Positions 35,500 to 47,800 of a stretch of DNA of 64,000 nt are shown here, in pieces. The position numbers were made by a program, and so were the translations under genes. This stretch comes from Annona cherimola (taxonomy: Eukaryota > Streptophyta > Magnoliopsida > Magnoliales > Annonaceae). Under the pieces are notes generated by a model. That model searched no databases, had not been told where the DNA came from, and saw nothing but the letters and a program-made list of their open reading frames with translations. The stretch covers positions 35,299,676-35,363,675 of the forward strand of contig CM059977.1 of assembly GCA_030490835.1 (NCBI GenBank). Reading direction: 5' to 3'. The number at the start of each line of letters is the position of its first letter. Position 1 is the stretch's first letter.

Positions 35500-36100
35500 A
35501 AATCTATCCATTCACGGAGATTTCCCATCCATCCATGTTCTTTACGTTGCTTTCTGTATATATAATCAATGATGGGGTGGCCGCATTACAGTAATTGAAT
35601 TGAAAAATTAATGTAAGATATGATTGTGACCGGTGAGGTCATAAGGATTTATGTTTACAACCCATTCATCAGGCATGAAAACGCATTTTTTATTTAATTT
35701 TTTTCTAAGAATGCCTTACTTACCTAAAATTAAAAAAAGGAGCATGCAAACATGAATTCGTACCAATTTTTATTTTGAAAAGAAAAAATTTACATTGTTA
35801 CCGTTCTAAGTCGAGCGACATATACATAAAAAGAATTTTAAAACGGATTTTTTGTGTCTCCAGCAGCTGGCTTGTCTTAACACCATGATTTATAAAATTG
35901 TCAACCATAATCCCAATTCATGTTACCTGAATGGATCAGGTTGCACAATGACTAGGGGGCATTACAAGAAAAGTTCATTTATGCGGCAAAGAAATTTGTT
36001 GCATTTGGTAAAAATTTTGCTGCTTATGTGTATAGGCACCAGCTATTTCGCTAACACGTGGCTGTATCCAAGTGTTGGCATGAAAATCAATGCTAACTAA
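35500..36100 (+). other. Distal end of the gene A duplication unit
   Basis: Blocks such as AGATTTCCCATCCATCCATGTTCTTTACG, GATTTATGTTTACAACCCATTCATCAGGCA and CAGGTTGCACAATGACTAGGGGG match 59840-60240 behind gene B. This sets the right limit of the duplication. No gene is seen in it. Confidence 0.7.
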
Positions 36101-36232
36101 TCAAATTTAAAAGTAATTTATATTTGCTTTGCTTTGGCTTATTATCATTTTCCATTTTCTATATCATGTCTCATGCAAATAAATTAGTACATTTATGATG
36201 TATGCACAACCCACCATAAAACTCTATACAAT

Positions 36233-36890
36233 GGGTGTGCTTGGTGGAACGTGATTCAATGCACTAAGTGTACTTAGCTTTGATGCACTGAGGTGTAAAA
36301 GCATATTTTAAAAAAAAAATTATACAACTGTTAATCTATGTGTATTTAGCATATCTAACAAGTTTTACCATTTTTAAATACTTTAGATTTTTTATTTTTT
36401 AAAGTCAGTGACATTTTTGTAACTTATGAATTACAAAAACGTCACTGATTTTAAAAAATAAAAAATAAATATCTAAAAATCTCCAAAATAATAAAAATTG
36501 ATATACATATTAAACACTTCTTGATTAACAATTATATAAAAAATTCAAAAAAGTTAAAAAAAATGAGTGAAATACATCCGGTACACTGAGGCTGAATGCA
36601 CCTGGTCAGCCCCAATTCTTGGTAAGTAATAAAACTTTTGGAAGAAAAATTTTTGTGTAAAAATTTTTAAATTAGGAGAAAATGATATGATATAATAGGG
36701 TAATGATGAAAAGTAAAAAAATAAAGTTAAAATAGATTAGTTAGTTATATGAGTAGTTATGTGGAAATAATTGAAAAATAGAGTAATTATATAAAAATGT
36801 GAAAAAATAATTAAAAATAGGATAATTATGAAAAGTAAAAATTTTTCAATTGAAAAATTTTGGATTGAAAAGCTTTGTGTTTGAAAGGCT
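36233..36890 (+). mobile_element. Second Tourist MITE with nested foldback element
   Basis: Starts GGGTGTGCTTGG. A foldback element (36245-36615, starting TGGAACG and with TCAATGCACTAAGTG-type ends) interrupts it. The body resumes CTTGGTAAGTAATAAAACTTTTGG. TGCTTGG and TTCTTGG flank the insert. The right terminus is decayed (GTTTGAAAGGCTAAAATCCACC). Confidence 0.7.
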
Positions 36891-38560
36891 AAAATCCACC
36901 CTTATTCAACATTTGTCGCATTTTGCAAAAAAACCTAGCAATGCCTCTTCAAAACTATGAAGCTAAGAGATTAGATGATGTCACCTTCTACAAATACACT
37001 CATATTATACAATCTATTATGATATATAGCATAGAAATATGGAAGATAAAAATCAACCATCTAAATCTCCTCCAATCCATTATCAAAATCAATCATATGT
37101 CAACTCCATAATAAAGTCAATTTTACAAAAGAAGTTCTTACTAAAACACTTCTCTATGCATCAACTAAAATGTTATGTTTAATTTTTGTCACTAATCAGG
37201 AGGTTAACTCATTATGACTTAACAAACTAGGATTTCTCCTTATTATCATCTAAGCCTGAACCCCTTATTAAACTCTCACCTTAGTCTTGTCATCGAAAAA
37301 TATCCACATAAGAAAGCATAAGGACGAGAGTCAACTCAGTAAATAAGAAAATGAAAAATCTCAAATGTTAAAGTAAATAAATATAATTCTTATTAAAATA
37401 CCTTAAAACATGAAAACCTCACAAGTACATATATTTATCCATTCTGCAAGCAATCTTGCTTCAAATGTTGATGTAATGTAACTGCTCATCATTCTTTTCC
37501 AACTCACCTTGTTACCTAGTGAGCTTGTAACTATCAAAAATATTCTACATAGCTATAGTAAAGTACACCATGACTCCTCTTATTTTCTAGCACACTTAGA
37601 AAATTATTATGTACATATTATACACTTATATTCAACATGCAACAATGCACTTGTCTATTATGCCCATGGTCATGAGTTCATTTTAAAATATATTCATCAA
37701 GCTCGGATAATTTAATTAATTTAGAACTTATCATAAAGTTATCGTTCACTCACAAATAATTTCTCAAACTGCTCAACCCAATTAAATAGTTAAAGCTATG
37801 AAATCATACATATTAAGAAATGAATTTTTACAAAAATATCAAGTAAACATTCAAATCATCACAAAATACCTATGCTCATAATAATTAAAAATCTATAATT
37901 ATCTAAACAAAATCAAAAAGATCTTACTTACCTACTATGCAAAATTTTCAAATCCTCACGTATGAGCTCTATAAGACTCCAATGTCCTCTTTATTTTTAT
38001 TAATATTTTTAAATAATATTATAAAATTTTTCTTTAATTTCATCTTCAAATACCTTTATTTTCTCATTCTTAAGTCCTAAACAACTACCTTGAGATATCC
38101 ATCTTCCATATCACCTCAATTTTTTAAAAATAATTATTATCTTTTATTATTAAATATCGTTTTAAATTTATTTATCTAAATTTCATGCCTGCATTTCATT
38201 CCCATAGAAAAATTTCCTTTTTTACCCTATTAGGTTTTCAAATTTCTAATCCTAACATCACAAATTCATGTCAAATTACTCCCAAATCATCATAATATAT
38301 TAAATAAATAAATTAGATAAGAAAAAGAAGAAATTTCTTACCAATTTCCACTTACTTTTTCTTAAAATATTCCAAGCTTTAAACCCTTTCAAATAAAATC
38401 TGCTATCACTCCATTGCAAATTCCAAAAACTCTCTTAGGTTTTTGAAAATTTTGCAAAGTAATCCCTCGATTAATATGATTTAAAGATAAATACCAATAG
38501 GATTTTACATCCTACTTGCCTTATAAATAGTTTCATCCATGAAACTAGAAGGTCAGGATA
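36891..38560 (-). mobile_element. Probable LTR/3' region of a Ty3/gypsy element
   Basis: This lies downstream, on the minus strand, of the integrase/chromodomain end at 38565-38740 and is AT-rich and non-coding, as expected for a 3' untranslated region and LTR. I could not locate the LTR ends. The frames at 36923-37111 and 37509-37715 have no family resemblance. Confidence 0.35.
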
Positions 38561-38564
38561 CTTA

Positions 38565-38740
38565 GCTCACATTTCCTCTTCTCACTCCCACTCTGCCTCT
38601 CCTTAGAATGATTACTCCATTGGACCATAACAAATTTAATCTTCTTATTCCTCAATTGCATGGTCTTAGTATTCAAGATTTGGATTGGCTTCTTATCATA
38701 ATGCAAATTATCCTTAACAAAGATTTACTCACTAAAGGCA
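38565..38740 (-). pseudogene. Ty3/gypsy chromovirus polyprotein, C-terminal end
   Basis: The minus strand encodes DNLHYDKKPIQILNTKTMQL, then RNKKIKFVMVQWSNHSKE, a close match to the terminal part of Del/Tekay-type gypsy polyproteins (YEEKPIxIL...LRNKxIxxVKVxWxNH), i.e. the chromodomain-like tail after integrase. The expected following residues (ATWE...KYP) are decayed through a frame change. The upstream polyprotein is absent. Confidence 0.75.
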
Positions 38741-38759
38741 ACACCAACTTTTATGTTTA

Positions 38760-39620
38760 ATGTACAGACCTAAAAAACTTATCTTGAGCCTATGGGCTAT
38801 GGGACGAATAGTGTGCTATTGTTTATTTTGACCTAACAACTCGGTCATATGATAAAAAAATGTGTTACACCATTATAACCTAAGACTACACTTATAAACA
38901 TCAAAAACTTTCTCCCATTTTAATGTGAGATTCAATTTTAGGTTATTATAGGCACATCCGCTTCTGTTTAGTTGTTTTCGAACCACAACTCAACTCAATT
39001 ATAGTCATCTAATTCACATGTACTCTATATATTCACTTAGGTCAACTAAGTCCACTCTCTAAAGCACATTTACTAGAGAAGGTCCTCCCGAAACTTATCT
39101 TGGGCTTACGAGCTATAGGCCCAATAGTGTGATATTATACCCTTTTAGCTTAAGATTCTACTTATAAACTTTGAGGAATTCTCTTCCTCTTCGATGTTGA
39201 ATTTCGTTCTAAACTATTACCATTACAAGCCCACCAGTTTTTACTTGATTAATTCTCTAACTGCAACTCAACTCAATTTTAAGCCACTAATCTACATATA
39301 CTTTACATAGTCACTAAGGTCAACTACTTAGTTAACTTTCTATACTTTACATAGTCACTTAAGTCAACTACTTAGTCAACTTTCTATACTTTACATACTC
39401 ACTTAGGTCAACCACTTAGTCAACTTTCTAAATCATATTTGCTGGAGGGAGTCCTCTCTAATACCACTTATAATTTGTAAACTCAGAAAACTTATCCTAA
39501 ACTTATGGGGTATAAGTCCAATATTGTTATATTGTCTGTTTTGAACTGATAGTTCAACTACACGTTTTCACGTCTTCTGTTACGCACTATTGAACATCAA
39601 CCCATAGTGTTGGCTCTGAT
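38760..39620 (+). repeat. Tandem repeats: ~320-390 bp units and a 44-bp x3 array
   Basis: AAACTTATCTTG(A/G)GC...TATGGGC with CCAATAGTGTGATATT-like phrases recurs at about 38776, 39098 and 39487. Inside, CTTTACATAGTCAC...GTCAACTACTTAG...CTTTCTATA repeats at 39301, 39345 and 39389 with an exact 44-bp period. No coding capacity seen. Confidence 0.75.
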
Positions 39621-39639
39621 TTTTTTTATTATAAAATTA

Positions 39640-40445
39640 GTGGAGTGGGCCACCAGAGCAGTAAATGTTTAAAAAGCTAGCATGGAACTATGGGTCATAT
39701 CATATAATTAAGGGATTGCTACAGGTCAGGGGAGGACGGTTCATGGTCGTATTATGTCCACGCCAGTAGGATGGCCCCTCCATACCTATTGAAATTCATG
39801 CCTCCATTCGGATGAAGATTTCTCAAGTTTATGAAATTTACATTTTTTAATTTTAAGTTCCATATTTACAACATATGGCAATTTTTGAAATAGTCTTGAA
39901 ACCGCAATAGTATTGATTTTTTACTTAAAATTACCCGGATACACTTTACTTAGTAATTTTATTCAGACCTTAAATTGACTACCCTGTTCGGTTGAATTTT
40001 TAAGCCACTTTTTAATGAATTTTTTCAATTTTTTCAAGCAAATTGTTTTAAATTTTAAATAAAAATATTTATTAAAATAAGAAAAAGAATATTTTAGTCA
40101 TTTCAAATTAAAAATTAACCATGCTAGGATTTTAGGACAGTGAAGGTACAAAAATTATAACTTGCTAACCTTCAAGCCATCTGTTTCAAATATAAAACTT
40201 AAGGATTAAAAATTTGCAAATTTTGGGAACTTTTTTTAAAGCAGCCTAACTTCTGTCAAAAAAATAAAAAAATTGCAACTACGAGCTTAGATAGTCGACG
40301 CGTAGCAGATGACGTGGTCAGCCCTTGCAGGTCTTGTTCCAACTTCTTTCTATCTTCCTTCTATAAATCTTTTCCTTGCTCTGTAAAATTTCTCTCATTA
40401 AATAATATATACTACCATCGAAGATATTATTGCTTTTGTGCTAAA
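39640..40445 (+). promoter_or_regulatory. Gene B promoter with TATA box
   Basis: Homologous to the gene A upstream region. CTATAAATC with TATAAAT at 40362-40368 is 78 bp before the ATG, so transcription should begin near 40395. The leader TCTCTCATTAAATAATATATACTACCATCGAAG corresponds to that of gene A and of the relic at 4825-4850. Confidence 0.7.
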
Positions 40446-41841
40446 ATGGTCTGCTTCTCGCCGGCATCCAAGCTTCTTATCTGTTTGGGTGCTCTCATAT
40501 TGATCCCAAGAATTTCGTTGGGTTCTGATCATGAGGAACATGGTTGCAATTTTCCAGCGATTTTCAACTTCGGCGACTCGAATTCTGACACCGGAGGCCT
40601 GTCGGCAGCCTTCTCACAAAACCCTTGGCCCAACGGCATCACCTTCTTCCATCGGAGGTCAGGGCGAGCCACTGATGGACGAGTCATTCTCGATTTCATA
40701 GGTATTCGTTATCTTATTCTATCTAATTCTTAACGACGTGAAATTAATCAGCCTGATGTAATTTTCCTTGGCATTTTGGGTCGATTTCTGATACAACTGC
40801 CCTTTTTTCAAAATAATAATAATAATAATAATAAAAATAAATTAAGGGTATGTTTGGCTATGCATGAAATGTCAAGTTAAAATTTTTCAATTTAAAACTT
40901 TTCGCTCTCCACAACCACCATTTTTTAAATTATTTTTCATATTTTTCTATACAACTACCTTACTTTTCAATCATTTCTACACAATTACGCATCCAACTAA
41001 CCTATCTATTTTAACTTTATCCTCTTAACTTCTCATCATTACCCCTATCATATCAAATCATTTGACAACTTTTACTTTCTAAAACTTTTCATCAAAAGTT
41101 TTATCCATTCCCAAACACACCTTAAAGTGCTAGAAGTGGAGCATTTGACCTCTCAATTTTTATGTTTTTGATATTTGATGAAAAATTTTATCCACATTAT
41201 ATTTAACGTTATTTGTTTAGCCAGAAGTCTAAGTTTTATTCAAATAAAATATGCGCATAGGCTTCGTTTGCTAAAAAATAAGTATATGTATGTGTAAATT
41301 GAAAAAAGTACTTAAATTCATTCACATATGCATTTGAATATAATAATATTTATCAAATCATTTATCTACATAAAAATGATAATTTAGACTGTTTAAATAT
41401 TAAAAATATAACTCTAAAATTGATATTTAATATTCAATTATTTTATTATGTTAATTTTACACATTTATAGATGGAGTCATATATAATGATACGAACAAAT
41501 GAGAGAGTTTTTATGATAACATAATTGATGTTAAATATAATAGATTATATTACGTTAAATACGATGAATAGAGTGGGTTTTTTATTACCCATTAAAATTT
41601 TAGCAATAAAGAGTATTACATTGAAGAAAATTTTGTTTTTTAAATTTTTTATGCACATGCCCCCACTTACCTCTTACATTCTTCTCTCCGGGAAAACTGA
41701 CCAATTTAAAAAAAAAAAAAAAATCAATCATGTGACATGCAGTAGTTACAAAGAAAATTTTCCATTATCAATACATTGAATACTGAAGAAACTTCTTGCA
41801 TAGATGATACTCAGTGCATGGGCGCCCCCCGCCCCGCCCCG

Positions 41842-41875
<34 letters not shown>

Positions 41876-44800
41876 AGAATAAACCTTCCCCTTGATTGGA
41901 TAATGCGGTTATTGCCACACCTAAGCAATTCTATACAACTCCTTCAAATTTTAAGTTTTTTTTTATGCTTGATGGAAAATTCAATTTATTTATTATATTT
42001 AGCATCATTTGTTTATTTAGAAGACCAAGTTTCATTGAAATTAAATATGTGCATGAGCCACTTTTGCTAAAAAAAAAATTGGTATATCATGTGTAAATTA
42101 GGAAAAAATGTTTAAATTCATTCACATATATATTAGAATAAAATAATACTTTATAGAATCATTTATCCACATAGAAATAATATTTAAAATGGTTTAGATA
42201 TTTAAAATACAACTATAAAATTGATATTAATATTAAATTATTTTATTACGTTGATTTTACAAATTATAGATAAAACTTACATATAGTGATATTAGACAAG
42301 TGAAAGAATTTTCAAGATATTATAAATGATGTTAAGCATAATAAATGAAATAGATTTCTATCAACTGTCAAAATATTCAAAATAGAATGGATTACATAGA
42401 AGAGAGGTTTCATAGAAGTATTTTCGTATTTTATGTATTTTGAAATAAACATAACCTATTTAAGACTCTAGTTGAGATAATTTTTTGTTCCATGATAAAA
42501 CAATGACGATAAATAATATGGATGGTTGAATTTTGATATCATTGTCAAATAGGCCTTAATTTACTCATGATGCACTTTAATTAAGGTACAATATAATGCA
42601 CATATCCCATATAATAAAATTTTATAGATGATTTTGCAATTTTTTATTATTTTATTTTCAATCCTTTTAAGGTGTGTTTGACAATTATAGAAATTTGTCA
42701 TTTTAAAACTTTTTACTCTCTACAGCCATTATATTTTTAAATCATTTCTTCATATGTTTCTATATAACTATTCTATTTTCAATTATTTTTTACAACTATT
42801 TATATAACTGTCTTATTTATTTTAATTTTATTTTCTTTACTTCTCATTATTACTCTTATCATAAGGGCATGTTTGTTTACAACAAAAACTTTTCCATGTA
42901 AAACTTTTTAATTTCCATAACTATTATATTTTTAATTATTTTTCACATTTTCTTATAAAAATACCATACTATATATAAGATATGTTAATGTGCCTTTACA
43001 TATACCATAACTTACAATGCATCCGGCTCAAAATAGATCATACATATACTTAAATATATTGATACCTTATACAATTATTTATTCATATATAAATTATATA
43101 GGAAATAATTTACATGTTGAAAAAATAAATTTAAAGTTGTTATTTATATTATTACGTTGATTTGTACTATTGCCCATACACATCTAATAAAAGAAATAAT
43201 TTTAGATGTAATAGGTGAAGTATATATATATATTTATGGTCATTTGAAACCCATTTTAATATAAACGCATAGTAAATTATGATACATTTATATGATACAT
43301 TTATATGCAATGAAATATTTCTCAATATATTTTTATTAGTGCCATAAGCATATTAGCATTAAACGTAACTAACGGGTATACTTAGAAAAGCTCATCAGCA
43401 ACGACGACGAAGACGACGACGACGACGACGACGACGACTATCTGTTAGAAAATTATTGTCTCAAGCCTGGCGGGCGGTTCTTTATTCAATTTTGACGGTG
43501 ACAGACACCCCACTGGATGCAAAACACGCGTTTGGAAATCTGGAACAAATTTCAAAATTTTCGGCAGTAGAATCACACATATGCGCAGACCCTTGCGAAG
43601 GAGAACGGCTTCCGAGTTCCCACTTCCCACTGTATCATCGGCATCTCCTTGCAAAAACTTATGTTTTGGTTTTGTTTCAAAAATCTAACCACACATAATA
43701 TTTAATAGTTTCGACCGTTTATAATAAAAATAATTTAAATATAATAGTGATAACTAAAAAATTATAATATAAGTATATTAATGGTGTATATATTTTTAGA
43801 TTATAAATTATATAAAAAATAAGATTTGTATGATCTGAATTGTTATATGCATATAGTTGGTTTAGATGAGTCTAAAAAATCTTTCTTATTTTAGTAAAAT
43901 GTTTTATACTATTTTTTATTTGCTAAATATGTAAATTTTATGATTTTTAGATCACAATAACATATGGTTTTTTAGTTTTCATTATAAATGGTCAAAATTA
44001 TTTTTTAAATAATATGTGTGGTTAGATTTTTGAAATAAAATGAAAAAATAAGTTCTTAAAAGGAGTTCCAGATGGCAGTAACTTAAGTCGTTCTCCGCGA
44101 GAAGCAAGGGAAAATGTCAAATCAACGAATTGCCTGCTTGGAAAATATACATATTTTAAAGTTCGGTTGCACTTGTGAAACTCGTTTTTTTGGTATTTTT
44201 TTTGTGTTTAGTAATGAGAAGAAAATATTAATTAAATTTTTTAATCTAAAATTTTTCATTTTTCATAATTATTTTATTTTAAAATTATTTCTTTATATCT
44301 TCCTATATAGTTACCTTATTTTTTAATTATTTCTATATAACTATCCATATAACTAACCAATTTATTTTTAACATTATTCTCTTTACACCTGATCATTATC
44401 CTTATCATATCACATCATTTTCTATTAATTTAACAACTTTTACATAAAAAAAATTTCATCTAAAAGTTATCACTTCCAAACACATTCTTATTTAAAATCT
44501 TGATATTTAACTCATTTCTTATGTATCTTTTCCTATATTAAAATATTGATGATTGATAGAAAATCTATTTCATCTATTGTATTTAGTATCATTTGCAATA
44601 TCTTGAAAACTCTTTTATTTGTTTAATATCACTGTGCATTGTTCCATTAAAAATCAATATAATAAAATAGTTGAATGTTAAATACCAATTTTAAAGTCGT
44701 ATTTTCATCTAAATAATCTAAAATATCATTTCTATATAGATAAATGATGCCATAAGTATTATGAGATTCTAATACATGTGCAAATAAATATAAGTGTTCT

Positions 44801-47800
44801 TCATAGTTTACACATGAATATATATATAATTTTCAACAAATGTGACTCATAAACATACTTGACTAGAATGAAATGTAGTTTCCTAGATAAAAAAATAATG
44901 TTAAATATAATGAATAGATTGAATTTTTCATCAATAATTAAAATCTTAAAAATTAAGAGGGTTATATGGCTTCACTTCCATATAACTTGGTTACATAGAA
45001 GGGGGGTCCTTTAAAGTTTATCCTAAATATACTTAGGGCTCGTCTATTAACCTGCTATTGTAGGATTTTATGGAAAATCATGAGCTTTGTACGACCCACG
45101 TATTTCTCCACCCATGATTTTTTTTTTAACAATTGTATTTTTTTTTAACTTTTACCCTTGCATTCTAACCATTTTTCATTTCGATTAATTAATTTATTTT
45201 AACTTTACTCTTATTATTTCATATCAATCATTTGTTTTTCAAAATTTTCTCTTTTCCATTCTCCACATAATCTCAAAATCTCATAAATTTTCACATTACC
45301 AAATGATCCCTTATATTAATATTTAATGTCTGGGGCAGGGTATTTGTGTTTTAAATTACCTGAAGTTTACGTATTAGTATTTTAAAACTTGTGAAGTTTG
45401 ATTATTTGCATTTCAAACCCTCAGTTTGTATGACATTAAAAAATATTGGAGGTGTTTTTTTAACATTAAAAGTTTTCAAACTAAAATTTTTTAATTTAGA
45501 ATTTTTCATTATCTATAATTATCTTATTTTTTAATAATTTCTTCATATCTTTCTATGCAACTGCTCTACTTTTTAATCATTTTTATACAACTAATCATAC
45601 AACTCATTTATATATTTTAATATTATTCTCTTTACTCCTTATCATTACCCCTATTATATCACATCAGCTTCTTTTATTTTAGCAACTTTTGCAATAAAAA
45701 TTTTTCATCCAAAAGTTTTATCACTTGCCAAATACACCCACTATTAAAATATTGTAAAAGATGTCTAAAATGCCCTTTACAAGAGAATTTGTATTTTAAA
45801 CCTTGTATTTAAAATCCTATGAAGTTTGACTCTTTACAATTTAGACCCTATGCCCTTACCAACTTAAAAAATATTATTAAAATCTTATAAAATGTCTAAA
45901 ATGTCATTTACATTTTAAATCATATAACTTTACGCATCCACATTTTAAAAAGGTTGCGGTTGAGTTCTATAAATAATTGGCTTATATATTGCCAAAATTG
46001 ACCTGCGTGTGCATGAAGTGTAGTAAATTATTGAACCACTAGAAATTTTAATCGCTTTTCTCGTTATGGAATCGATCATGGTTGTTAAGAAATTAAGAAA
46101 AAATCCACTACTCTTTCTCTTGTTCAAAGATTGGCTAAATCAAGCAGTAAATAAAGCTTTAACAAGCAAATTTTAGCACCTGCTAGGGGTGTAAATCAGG
46201 TAGAATTGAGGTAAACACAACCCTAATGTATCTTATAAAATCTCAACAAACTCTATTTTCAACCCTATTTTTTACACGTTAACTCAATCCTATTTTAACT
46301 CTATAAAAATTGGTCCAGTTCGGGTTAGAAATCAGGTTAATAAATATTTTATATTTAAAATATTTTGTTTAATTAAATTTATTTTAAAGTATAAATTTAT
46401 ATAAAAATTAATCCTTTTATAGTAATACCTTCTGATTTATGACTTATAGAGTAATGTAATCATAAAATAATCTTATTTCAAAAGCATTAATGTCTAGCCA
46501 ATTCTTATATATAATATATTAATTATGACTATTTTTTAATAATCTATTTTATTTTACACTAATATATCAAATTGGGTCGGGTTGAAAAGTAATTCTTATG
46601 TATTATATAATAATGTATGACTATTTTTTAATAATCTATTATATTTTATACTAATATATCAAATCAGGTCGGGTTGAAAACTATCAAACCCAAACCAACT
46701 CACTTTTGAAATGAGGTCGGTTTAAATTTGATTATATAGCTTACGTTTTCCAAAATGCATAACCCAACCCTATTATAAATTGGATTGGGTTAGTCAGATT
46801 TAGGTTGAGACCAACCTTATTTATACCTCTAGCGCCTGTATGTTTTTCAGATCCGGGCAACAATTGATAATGAAAACCACCTAAGTTTGCGACTATTTAT
46901 TTCAAATTTAGCCATTTGAGTTGTTGATTTGCGAAGCAAAATCGTTAGATCAAACATTTGCAAAGATCCTTGAAGTTCGGCAATAGCTAATTTGAAGATG
47001 AAGAAAATGCAAAGAACAAACTTCATAGGATTTAAAATACTAATACACAAATTGAAGTTTAAAACACATATATGTGAAGTTAGAGGGTTTAAAATATAAT
47101 TCTCCTCTAGAACACATTTCAAAATTTCAGCTATTAAAGATGCCACTTATCCCTAGCAAACCCATAGGTAAGGGTCTAATTTGATTTAATGAAATTTGGG
47201 TTCATCTTAATCTCAATCCTAACCTTATTTATAAAATATTAACTTTAACACAAACCCTATTTGTAAAATCTAAGCTTTAGCCTTGTTTTCAAAAATCAAA
47301 TTTAAGCTAGAATCTAGGATGAGGAATTTACATTTTATTTAAGAGTGATAAATTGAAATTTTCATATAAATATATAATAATAACAAATCACATAAGTAAA
47401 CATAATAATATAAGTGAAACTTTAGATTTTTAAAATTATAGCAATATAAAGAATATTTTGGGAAGAAAATTTAACATCAAAAATAAGATAAGGGAAGAAA
47501 GTTAATGGATGTAAAAGTAAATGATATAAGTATTAAGATAAATATAAAAAATAATATACTTTATTTATAATATAATTACAATATGCCAAAAATATATTCA
47601 AATATAAATATAAATAACATAAGTACTTTTACGAATCCGGGTTTTATATTTCATAAAAGCGATTTCATGTAACATCATCCATTTTTGAGATGTTGATAAT
47701 TGATGTAAAATTTAATTCATCTATTATATTTGACATCGTTTTTTTAACTAGAAGATCCAGTTTCATCCAAATCTAAAATGTGCACAACTATATTTGCTCA

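Noticed and set aside
41746..42070. Pro-rich/Gly-rich frames
   Set aside because: Caused by the poly-C tract.
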